Source: an uncultured Allobaculum sp. (GTDB taxonomy: Bacteria > Bacillota_I > Bacilli_A > Erysipelotrichales > Erysipelotrichaceae). From it: a DNA stretch of 20,040 nt. Shown here piece by piece: positions 14,937 through 20,040 of this stretch; position 1 is the stretch's first letter; the number at the start of each line of letters is the position of its first letter. The notes beneath the pieces were generated by a model. It worked only from the letters and a program-made list of their open reading frames with translations, had not been told where the DNA came from and ran no database searches. The stretch covers positions 1 to 20,040 of the forward strand of contig CAJTLE010000042.1 of NCBI GenBank assembly GCA_910577085.1, in the 5' to 3' direction. Position numbers and translations under genes: made by a program.

Positions 14937-16280
14937 TTAAGCCTGTTTGCGATCAGGACGGACTTTGTCGAGGAACAGTTTTCCAAAGACGTTGTTGAGA
15001 ATCAGGTAGAACTCTCCGCAATATTCGCCCACTGTCGCACCAAGATTTTTCTTGAAGAAGTAAACGCCATAGCCTTCTTCCTCTGGTTCAAAGTTACCGC
15101 TGATGCCCCAGAAGTTATAGCGCTGCAGGCCATGTTCAAGAGCCAGACGGATCATTTCTTTCTGGTTGGCATAGGGACCCATATAACGGGCTAAAGCCGG
15201 ATTGCTTCCACCAAAGAGGTAAATCATTTCGGATGGTGTTTCCAGGAAGATACCGGAAGCAAGCGGAATACGTTTGCGAGGTTCGCTCTGTCTCAGTTCA
15301 GCCAGAGCGGCGATTTCTTTTTCGTTGTGCGTTTTCTGTTCCTGAATTTCAAGGAGCTGGTTGCGTTTCTTTTTGGAGTTTGGCATCTTTTCGCACACTT
15401 CCATAGCTGCCTGTTCTTTGGCCGTAAATTCAGCTTCCTTTTCGTTGAGGAAGTTTTCATAGGCTTCTACATCCAGGTAAGCCGTGGAGACATAGCCATG
15501 CTTACCAAAGGAGCGGACCAGATCTTTGCGGTGTTCTTTGGAGCCGACACCAAAGTGATGCTTTTCAGCACTGGCTTCTAACAGTTCGTCAAAGTCAGTC
15601 AGATCGAAATCTTCAGTGCCATCTTTGCGAACGGTCACGATATAAGGCAGATCGGTTTTCTGGAAAGAACGGCGGGTGTTGCCGGCCATTTCCTTGAGCA
15701 GCTCCTGCCATGTGTATTCTTCCAGACCATTGTCTAAAGCCATTGGATAGCCGTGGCTGGTTTCAGGCATGTTTTTCTGCAGGTCAATCCAGGAAACCCA
15801 GCGGGACTGGCGGCTTTCATCATAACCGCGCCATAAGTGGCCTTTCTCAAAACCGATACGGTTCAGCAGATTGCGATAGTCTTCATTGTGGAAGCCATCT
15901 TCCAGAACATTGCCATTTCGATCATGCTGCTGATACTCAATGTTGCTTTCCACCAGCCAGACAATGGCTTTTTTCTGTTTCAGTTTTGCGGAAACGCCAG
16001 AAACAAATTCCTGCAGGCGTTTTTCATCCTGAAGCAGTTCCGGTGAAGCAGCCACCCATTCACGCAGGCTGGAAGCATATTTAAATAACTTCATGGCTGG
16101 ACGGAAGATAACGGGAAGGGCATAGAGCAGTTTTCCGTTTTCAGCGCCACCATAAATTTCGACGTCATCATGATCTTTCATATAGTTGACAAATGGCTCA
16201 CTCTGCATAAAGTTGTAAGCCATTTTGGATTCGTCCAGAAACTGTCCATACTGTTCTGGAGTCAGGGTAAGAATTTCCAT
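14937..16280 (-). CDS. FemAB/MurM-like peptidoglycan interpeptide-bridge transferase
   Basis: A 447-residue cytoplasmic enzyme of the Fem family, which uses aminoacyl-tRNA to add amino acids to the stem peptide of lipid II. Features: N-terminal GNAT-like half with SEPFVNYMKD (27-36); second GNAT-like half ending in YNFWGISGNF (388-397) and YGVYFFKKNLGATVGEYCGE (404-423), close to the family's KxxxG...E.G.F signature; and between them a charged helical hairpin (277-333, coiled coil) typical of FemA/FemB/MurM that contacts tRNA. Length fits the family. Which amino acid (Gly, Ala, Ser) is added cannot be read from sequence. ATG 16280 has GAGGGAA upstream at good spacing; an in-frame ATG at 16316 has none. 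It stands alone, with a terminator about 310 bases downstream and an inverted repeat (16337-16410) upstream. Confidence 0.9.
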   Translation of the reverse strand: MEILTLTPEQYGQFLDESKMAYNFMQSEPFVNYMKDHDDVEIYGGAENGKLLYALPVIFRPAMKLFKYASSLREWVAASPELLQDEKRLQEFVSGVSAKLKQKKAIVWLVESNIEYQQHDRNGNVLEDGFHNEDYRNLLNRIGFEKGHLWRGYDESRQSRWVSWIDLQKNMPETSHGYPMALDNGLEEYTWQELLKEMAGNTRRSFQKTDLPYIVTVRKDGTEDFDLTDFDELLEASAEKHHFGVGSKEHRKDLVRSFGKHGYVSTAYLDVEAYENFLNEKEAEFTAKEQAAMEVCEKMPNSKKKRNQLLEIQEQKTHNEKEIAALAELRQSEPRKRIPLASGIFLETPSEMIYLFGGSNPALARYMGPYANQKEMIRLALEHGLQRYNFWGISGNFEPEEEGYGVYFFKKNLGATVGEYCGEFYLILNNVFGKLFLDKVRPDRKQA

Positions 16281-16336
16281 TACGTTTCCCTCATTTCTAA
16301 TTGTGCAGCCACTCAAGCTGCAAATATTTTCTGCAG

Positions 16337-16410
16337 GTAAATTTCAGCGGCTGAAGCATGGTTCTGATCCAGAAACAGAGAAGACCATTTCTGCAGGCAC
16401 TGAAATTTAC
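16337..16410. repeat. 11-bp inverted repeat upstream of the FemAB-like gene
   Basis: GTAAATTTCAG (16337-16347) and CTGAAATTTAC (16400-16410) are exact complements, separated by 52 bases that contain a smaller TGGT...ACCA pairing. CTGCAGG occurs as a direct repeat (16331-16337 and 16391-16397). On the minus strand it lies 57 bases or more before the FemAB-like start, so it could be part of its leader or operator region. Confidence 0.55.
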
Positions 16411-16972
16411 AGGTTGGTTGTCATTGGGGTGATGAATTTGGATGCTCTGCCGACTGGAACAGCCGGGGGAAGATGATTTTCAGAGAAAACCATCCGGCAT
16501 GGCACCCAGACAGATAAGAATTCCATATCCGTAGCCCGAAAGCAAGAGAATCCAGGTCAGCTGGAAGGGGGAATTCAAAATCTGCTTCAAAGGCCAAAAC
16601 GCATCGGATTTGATCTCGCTTCCAGCACCCAGATTCTTTCTGAAAGAATCCAGATCCAGCCGGATGACAGAAGGCTGCTCAAAGAAAAGAAACAGACTGC
16701 GATAGATCTAAATCCCTTTGAACTCTGCCGATCCTTATCGAAAAAGACTCAGGCAGAAATGCGTTTGACGGCCGCAAATATGATAGCATGTTCGCCGCCG
16801 AAAAAAGATTGAATAAAAAGACTTGACCTTTTGCTTCAAATCGGGCATGATAACGCTCGTGAGGTTCGAAACCATCTCGAACGGACAAGTCAAACGACAA
16901 ATCCGATCCGGTGATAAGAACTTCGCACATCATCTGCTGAAATTCAATCGAAAAAATTTCTTAAAAAAAGAG

Positions 16973-17001
16973 TTGCGTTCGATCTGAAAATCAGTTATGA
17001 T
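16973..17001 (+). promoter_or_regulatory. Promoter of the tRNA cluster
   Basis: TTGCGT (16973-16978), exactly 17 bases, then TATGAT (16996-17001), 20 bases before the tRNA-Val 5' end. An A-rich stretch lies just upstream of the -35 (16951-16970), as in strong stable-RNA promoters. Confidence 0.75.
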
Positions 17002-17020
17002 GATCAGGCATTCAAGTGAT

Positions 17021-17096
17021 GGAGGCTTAGCTCAGTTGGGAGAGCGTCTGCCTTACAAGCAGAGGGTCAGCGGTTCGAGCCCGTTAGCCTCCACCA
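17021..17096 (+). tRNA. tRNA-Val (anticodon TAC)
   Basis: Acceptor stem GGAGGCT/AGCCTCC (17021-17027, 17086-17092), D arm AGCTCAGTTGGGAGAGC, anticodon stem TCTGC/GCAGA with loop CTTACAA (anticodon TAC at 17054-17056), T arm with GGTTCGAGCC. Discriminator A and encoded CCA. First gene of the cluster. Confidence 0.97.
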
Positions 17097-17102
17097 TTAT
17101 TT

Positions 17103-17186
17103 GGAGAGATAGCGAAGTGGCTAAACGCGGCTGACTGTAACTCAGTTCCTTAGGGTTCGGCAGTTCGAATCTGCCTCTCTCCACCA
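17103..17186 (+). tRNA. tRNA-Tyr (anticodon GTA), copy 1
   Basis: Acceptor stem GGAGAGA/TCTCTCC, anticodon stem-loop GACTGTAACTC with GTA at 17137-17139, a long class II variable arm (TTCCTTAGGGTTCGG region) as expected for bacterial tRNA-Tyr, discriminator A and encoded CCA. Identical over all 84 bases to copy 2. Confidence 0.97.
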
Positions 17187-17189
17187 CTT

Positions 17190-17263
17190 GCAGGTGTAGT
17201 TCAATGGTAGAACTTCAGCCTTCCAAGCTGACTACGTGAGTTCGATTCTCATCACCTGCTCCA
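17190..17263 (+). tRNA. tRNA-Gly (anticodon TCC), copy 1
   Basis: Acceptor stem GCAGGTG/CACCTGC, anticodon loop CTTCCAA (TCC), T arm GTGAG-TTCGATT-CTCAT, discriminator T and encoded CCA. It follows tRNA-Tyr by 3 bases. TCC reads GGA/GGG; its U34 would be a substrate for MnmE. Identical over 74 bases to copy 2. Confidence 0.97.
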
Positions 17264-17277
17264 TTTTGAATGTAGCC

Positions 17278-17304
17278 ATGTGATCGTAAGATCGCATTTT
17301 TTTT
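17278..17304 (+). terminator. Internal terminator between the two tRNA-Tyr/Gly units
   Basis: An 8-bp stem (17278-17285 with 17290-17297, one G-U) with a GTAA loop is followed by eight T. The last T abuts the first base of the second tRNA-Tyr, so read-through or a further promoter is needed to express copy 2. Confidence 0.75.
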
Positions 17305-17388
17305 GGAGAGATAGCGAAGTGGCTAAACGCGGCTGACTGTAACTCAGTTCCTTAGGGTTCGGCAGTTCGAATCTGCCTCTCTCCACCA
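17305..17388 (+). tRNA. tRNA-Tyr (anticodon GTA), copy 2
   Basis: All 84 bases match copy 1, including the encoded CCA. It begins directly after the T tract of the internal terminator and I see no promoter in the 41 bases since the first tRNA-Gly. Confidence 0.97.
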
Positions 17389-17390
17389 CT

Positions 17391-17464
17391 GCAGGTGTAG
17401 TTCAATGGTAGAACTTCAGCCTTCCAAGCTGACTACGTGAGTTCGATTCTCATCACCTGCTCCA
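17391..17464 (+). tRNA. tRNA-Gly (anticodon TCC), copy 2
   Basis: All 74 bases match copy 1. The spacer to tRNA-Tyr is 2 bases here against 3 in copy 1, while the tRNAs themselves are unchanged. Confidence 0.97.
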
Positions 17465-17477
17465 TTTAGATGATAAC

Positions 17478-17508
17478 GGTGTGATCGTAAAGGTCGCACC
17501 TTTTTTTG
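17478..17508 (+). terminator. Final terminator of the tRNA cluster
   Basis: GGTGTGATC (17478-17486) pairs with GGTCGCACC (17492-17500) over GTAAA, nine pairs with two G-U, followed by seven T. Stronger than the internal one. Confidence 0.9.
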
Positions 17509-17681
17509 TACCCAAAACTCAGAAGAGCGGCCTGCAACGGAGAGATGCTGCCCAAGAGCAATGCTGCCCAAAAGCTTTTGAAGAGGGAATGGAAAAATCA
17601 GATTTTGATTCCATTCTTCGCAAAAGCCACTCAGATAAAAAGAAATCATGCCGATATTTTTCTTTGCCTTCATCTTGTCGA

Positions 17682-17687
17682 TACAAT
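17682..17687 (+). promoter_or_regulatory. -10 box placed for a leaderless transcript
   Basis: TACAAT is followed by AAAACC and the ATG at 17694, so transcription would start at or near the start codon. The -35 region at the right distance is only TTTCTT, so support is modest. Confidence 0.35.
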
Positions 17688-17693
17688 AAAACC

Positions 17694-18392
17694 ATGAAAA
17701 ACTTTTGGAAAACGTTTGCGATTGTCCTGCTTGTCATTTTGATTGCGATCGGCGGCTTTGCGGGCGTCATGTTCTGGCGGCTTTCGGATACCGTTCAGTC
17801 GATTGCCAGCCAATATCAGACCAGTGAAACTTCACCAGTTGAAATCTCAGATGAATCCACACTGACCCACTTCTACCAGATGCTTTTGCAGGATCTGAAC
17901 CAGTATGGAGACCTTGCCGAAACGGAACAGGCCAGTGCGGATCTGCTGACTCAGGTTTTTGTCAAAACCATGAAAGACTGCACTGTACGCTCTATTGAAT
18001 ATGAAGCCGATAAAATCATTGTTCATGTTCAGGGCATGGCCGTTCCCATGGATGAGCTCAATGTAGGCTTGATTGCCAAGGCTTCAGGCAAGGCGGCTTT
18101 AACCTATCTTGGCAAGGACTTCCTGGGTGCTGCCGGCGCCCTGCTTCAGGGAGAAGAGGCCATGAAGCGCTCCTTGTATGGGGCCTATGCCAATGAATTG
18201 CTGGTCACGCTGAAAGATGAAATCAAAGACATGCAGGTTGAACCTGTTTTCTATCAGATCACGATCCAGCTTCAGGAGGGCAAATGGATCATTGAATCCG
18301 TAGAAACCGAAGTGTCCAGCGAAGATCTCAACTCTGTCCACCGCATTGATACGGAGACAGAAACGAGTACGTCTTCTGCAGCTGCTGACTAA
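17694..18392 (+). CDS. Membrane-anchored extracytoplasmic protein of unknown function
   Basis: A 232-residue protein. Residues 7-28 form one hydrophobic segment (TFAIVLLVILIAIGGFAGVM) after a short basic start (MKNFWK), a signal anchor, with no lipobox or clear cleavage site. The rest would lie outside the membrane. The later part alternates helices (about 60-90, 125-165) with strands such as ADKIIVHVQGM and FYQITIQLQEGKWIIESV, a pattern seen in NTF2-like folds, but I do not recognise a family. The Ser/Thr/Glu tail is short. ATG 17694 has no ribosome binding site; TACAAT lies six bases before it, as if the transcript were leaderless. An in-frame ATG at 17589 with GAGGGA close by would add a polar 35-residue extension ahead of the hydrophobic segment. 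It is single and ends at a terminator. Confidence 0.7.
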   Translation: MKNFWKTFAIVLLVILIAIGGFAGVMFWRLSDTVQSIASQYQTSETSPVEISDESTLTHFYQMLLQDLNQYGDLAETEQASADLLTQVFVKTMKDCTVRSIEYEADKIIVHVQGMAVPMDELNVGLIAKASGKAALTYLGKDFLGAAGALLQGEEAMKRSLYGAYANELLVTLKDEIKDMQVEPVFYQITIQLQEGKWIIESVETEVSSEDLNSVHRIDTETETSTSSAAAD

Positions 18393-18459
18393 TTGCTGGC
18401 TTACGTGCTGAAAGCTGCCTGAAAAGAAAAGACTTTATCTTTCTGCTTCATGCAATTCT

Positions 18460-18498
18460 GCCCGATGTTCGATACCAAAGTCGAATGTTGGGCTTTTT
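18460..18498 (+). terminator. Intrinsic terminator of the anchored-protein gene
   Basis: Thirteen pairs (18460-18472 with 18481-18493, several G-U), an eight-base loop and five T. The G-U pairs hold only on the plus-strand transcript, which fixes the direction. Confidence 0.9.
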
Positions 18499-18653
18499 CA
18501 TTTATTGAAGTTTGTCGTCTTTAAACGTCTCTTATACTCTGAGTAAAAATTTCGAGCGTTCAACTTTCGCCTGCAAAACCCGCTAAAATACAGGCAAGAG
18601 AAATAGAGCCGGTAAGCAAAACAGCAGGGAAATAGAAAGTCGAGGAGCTTGAA

Positions 18654-18839
18654 ATGCCTGTATCAAGTATTTTTACCAATATCGTGATTGACACTCCAAA
18701 GAAAGCAGAGCGGTTTATTCAGGCTCTGGAAGAATCCAGCCAGGATCCAGAATGGAAACCGTCAAGTCCAGTCAAGCAGCCCCTTACGGATCCAGATAAA
18801 ATCCGCCAGCTGATGGCAAAAAGAATTTCGAAAAAATGA
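18654..18839 (+). CDS. Small conserved-looking protein (61 residues)
   Basis: A 61-residue, soluble, mostly helical protein. ATG 18654 is preceded by GAGGAG at ideal spacing, and TAAAAT (18584-18589) could be its -10, so it is very likely translated. The N-terminal stretch SSIFTNIVIDTPKKAERFIQALEES resembles small proteins I associate with gut Firmicutes that begin with a short strand followed by a helix of the type DTPEAAERFIxALE; I know of no function for them. The C-terminus is basic (MAKRISKK). It lies between two terminators (18460-18498 and 18920-18970), so it is a single-gene unit. Confidence 0.7.
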   Translation: MPVSSIFTNIVIDTPKKAERFIQALEESSQDPEWKPSSPVKQPLTDPDKIRQLMAKRISKK

Positions 18840-18919
18840 ATCTGGTGGATTAACCAGTGGAATAATAGGGAACAGTCAACAGCCGGAATATGGCTGGTTT
18901 AATTCATGTTTTCAAAGAA

Positions 18920-18970
18920 AGAGAGCAGTCCGTCAAAAGAATGGAATCTTTGACAGGCTGCTCTCTTTTA
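18920..18970. terminator. Bidirectional terminator between the small protein and the K+ channel operon
   Basis: AGAGAGCAG (18920-18928) pairs with CTGCTCTCT (18958-18966) and GTCAAAG with CTTTGAC inside, separated by a 2-3 base internal loop. TTTTA follows on the plus strand and a TTTCTTTG stretch on the minus strand, so it can serve both converging units. Confidence 0.85.
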
Positions 18971-19038
18971 TCGTTCTAAGGTGTTCAGCCAGTATCAGTT
19001 TCAATACCGATGCCAACTTCCAGCAATTAGGTTATCTA

Positions 19039-19488
19039 TCAGTCTTTGGGTTTTGTCGGTGTGTCCGACAACTGGTGGGCGGTCTGATGGACCTGACTGG
19101 CAAGCTTTGAGATCTGGGCATCCGAAAGTTCGTCCAGATGTTCAAGCTGGTAAACCATGCCGGCTACTGATCCGCTTCCATTTTCTCGGACTTTTTCAAA
19201 CAGCCAGCTGGCTCCAACACCTGTAATGAATCCGATCGCCAGAATTCCATATAACCCTAGAAGAACCGCAAGGATTCTTCCTAACGGGGAAACAACGGTC
19301 AGATCCCCAAATCCAGTTGTGGTCACAAGCATGAATCCAAACCAGATCGCGTCCCAAAGCGTTTTGATGTTGGGATCGACCAGCCAGATCAGTATGGTCA
19401 GCACCACGAAGGCCACCGCAAAGGAAACCAGAAAACGGACCGTTTTGGTCTGACGCAGAATAATCGTAAACAGATCCAGATTTTTCAT
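19039..19488 (-). CDS. 2TM potassium-channel subunit, filter TTGFGD
   Basis: A 149-residue membrane protein of the Ion_trans_2 (two-TM plus pore loop) kind. TM1 spans about 19-38, the pore helix and filter 44-62 with TTGFGD at 57-62 (the canonical filter is TVGYGD), TM2 about 70-97. The C-terminal 50 residues are soluble, with helix EHLDELSDAQISKLASQVHQ, and have no RCK/TrkA_N domain. ATG 19488 has AAAGGAG eight bases upstream and overlaps the stop codon of the upstream subunit gene as ATGA (19485-19488), so the two are translationally coupled. The filter falls at the same residue number as in that neighbour, so they align without gaps. Four such subunits, alike or mixed, would make one pore. 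Confidence 0.88.
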   Translation of the reverse strand: MKNLDLFTIILRQTKTVRFLVSFAVAFVVLTILIWLVDPNIKTLWDAIWFGFMLVTTTGFGDLTVVSPLGRILAVLLGLYGILAIGFITGVGASWLFEKVRENGSGSVAGMVYQLEHLDELSDAQISKLASQVHQTAHQLSDTPTKPKD

Positions 19489-19904
19489 CGACTGTTCTCC
19501 TTTCGAATCGACAGGGAAAGATTTCGCTTTTCCTGCTGACTCATTCCATTCAGATTGCGCAGATCCTTCAGATGTTTTCTGACAATCGCATCACGGCGTT
19601 TTGAAAGATTCTGAAGGTAGTAGGAGGCGATCAGGCCAGGAATATAGGCTTCCATCACACAGCCATAGACCCCAAGCAGAATCGTAAAAAAGCGGGCCAA
19701 TGGGGTCGTGACTGTGTAATCTCCAAGCCCAATTGTGGTGGCCACGCTAAATCCCATCCATAAAGCATCTCCATAATTATCCAAAGATGAATCACACTGC
19801 ATGATGATCCAGCAGTCTACAAAATAGAAGATCACAAACCCAAGCAGTAGTTTGTCGCCATGGGTCTTTTTTATCATCAGCCAGTATTCTTTGATCGTTT
19901 TCAT
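19485..19904 (-). CDS. 2TM potassium-channel subunit, filter TIGLGD
   Basis: A 139-residue membrane protein. TM1 spans about 18-37, the filter is TIGLGD at 57-62 (Leu instead of Tyr), TM2 about 68-97. The basic C-terminus (SKRRDAIVRKHLKDLRNLNG, then a Lys/Arg/Glu-rich end) is short, again with no RCK domain. TIGLGDY is the sequence of the second pore loop in some eukaryotic two-pore K2P channels. ATG 19904 is preceded by GGAGGGAG. First gene of a two-gene operon with the TTGFGD subunit. The upstream 135 bases hold a 9-bp inverted repeat but no obvious promoter. Conduction of K+ is inferred from the GxGD filter core; non-canonical residues may alter selectivity or gating. Confidence 0.87.
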   Translation of the reverse strand: MKTIKEYWLMIKKTHGDKLLLGFVIFYFVDCWIIMQCDSSLDNYGDALWMGFSVATTIGLGDYTVTTPLARFFTILLGVYGCVMEAYIPGLIASYYLQNLSKRRDAIVRKHLKDLRNLNGMSQQEKRNLSLSIRKENSR

Positions 19905-19934
19905 GTTTCTCCCTCCCCTTCGTTAAATGAGGTT

Positions 19935-19958
19935 GTTTTATCCCTGATAGGATAAAAC
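19935..19958. promoter_or_regulatory. Inverted repeat upstream of the K+ channel operon
   Basis: GTTTTATCC (19935-19943) and GGATAAAAC (19950-19958) are exact complements with a six-base centre. They lie 31 bases before the first start codon. This could be an operator or an mRNA hairpin next to the ribosome binding site. A second short inverted repeat CGAAC/GTTCG lies at 19977-19989. Confidence 0.5.
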
Positions 19959-20040
19959 GGTTACATCCCTGTCTGCGAACAGTGTTCGGCATTAGCCGGC
20001 GGGAGAAGGGTTAAGATACAAGATCCTTATCTAAGCCCCG

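Larger units (their letters stand above)
16281..17020. other. 740-base gap: inverted repeats, tRNA promoters, no clear gene
   Basis: Next to the FemAB-like gene is an 11-bp inverted repeat (16337-16347/16400-16410). From 16707 down to 16483 on the minus strand runs a stop-to-stop frame of about 75 codons without an early start codon; it encodes one hydrophobic segment (FQLTWILLLSGYGYGIL) and may be a decayed gene. An adjacent minus frame (16933-16679, 84 codons) has a polar product that I do not recognise and could be the other half of a frameshifted gene or chance. At 16824-16852 TTGACC, 17 bases, CATGAT is a weak plus-strand promoter; the good tRNA promoter follows at 16973. Confidence 0.4.
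17103..17507 (+). repeat. Tandem duplication of tRNA-Tyr, tRNA-Gly and terminator
   Basis: Two units of about 202 bases (17103-17304 and 17305-17507). The tRNAs are identical; the 3' flank is recognisably related (GTGATCGTAA.. in both terminators) but has diverged by substitutions. This is a direct duplication of the whole tRNA-plus-terminator module, older than a recent copy event because the spacers differ, or with the tRNAs kept identical by selection or conversion. Confidence 0.9.

Noticed and set aside
14771..14998. 75-codon plus-strand frame
   Set aside because: Starts at TTG, runs into the antisense of the FemAB-like gene, and has no recognisable product.
19905..20040. A c-di-AMP (ydaO) riboswitch before the K+ channel genes
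   Set aside because: Such switches do control K+ transport in Firmicutes, but the 135 bases present do not show its conserved core; the window may end too soon to be sure.

Overview
The window looks like a chromosomal segment of a Bacillota (Firmicutes) bacterium, most likely of the Erysipelotrichia type. This rests on strong GGAGG-type ribosome binding sites, many intrinsic hairpin/T-tract terminators, sigma-A-like promoters, a K+-dependent membrane pyrophosphatase, a MurM/FemAB-type cell-wall enzyme, and exported proteins with DUF5648-like blades. The lineage is inferred from content; no rRNA is present to test it. I see no phage, transposase, IS or CRISPR.

Layout, left to right. 1-300: AT-rich, non-coding, with two terminators. 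301-1100 (-): a DEDDh exonuclease followed by tRNA-Glu(CTC). 1225-3309 (+): membrane pyrophosphatase hppA. 3429-5254 (+): a doubtful 45-codon ORF, then a secreted DUF5648-like/transglutaminase-fold protein starting at GTG 3707 that lacks the catalytic Cys. 5824-6588 (+): a lipoprotein with an acidic tail. 6780-8818 (-): mnmE, then a DUF1622-like membrane protein. 9126-11631 (+): tsaC (threonylcarbamoyl-AMP synthase) and lysS, the latter with a structured leader and a Lys/Glu-rich tail. 11872-16280 (-): a FemAB/MurM-like transferase, a TPR protein and a DarT1-associated NADAR-like protein with an extra C-terminal SH3-like domain but no DarT toxin beside it. 17021-17507 (+): tRNA-Val, then a tandem duplication of [tRNA-Tyr, tRNA-Gly, terminator]. 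17694-18839 (+): an anchored extracytoplasmic protein and a 61-residue protein. 19039-19904 (-): two overlapping 2TM potassium-channel subunits with different, non-canonical selectivity filters.

How the genes relate. The centre is a translation neighbourhood: MnmE (wobble U34), TsaC (t6A37) and LysRS all act on tRNA-Lys, and five of the six tRNA genes lie in one cluster. The rest is mainly envelope and ion physiology: pyrophosphate-driven ion pump, K+ channel pair, peptidoglycan branching enzyme, exported proteins. The points I would look at first are the orphan NADAR fusion, the split two-filter K+ channel, the transglutaminase-fold pseudoenzyme, the tRNA duplication with an internal terminator, and the hairpin in the lysS leader. 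All family assignments come from reading motifs; no database search was possible.
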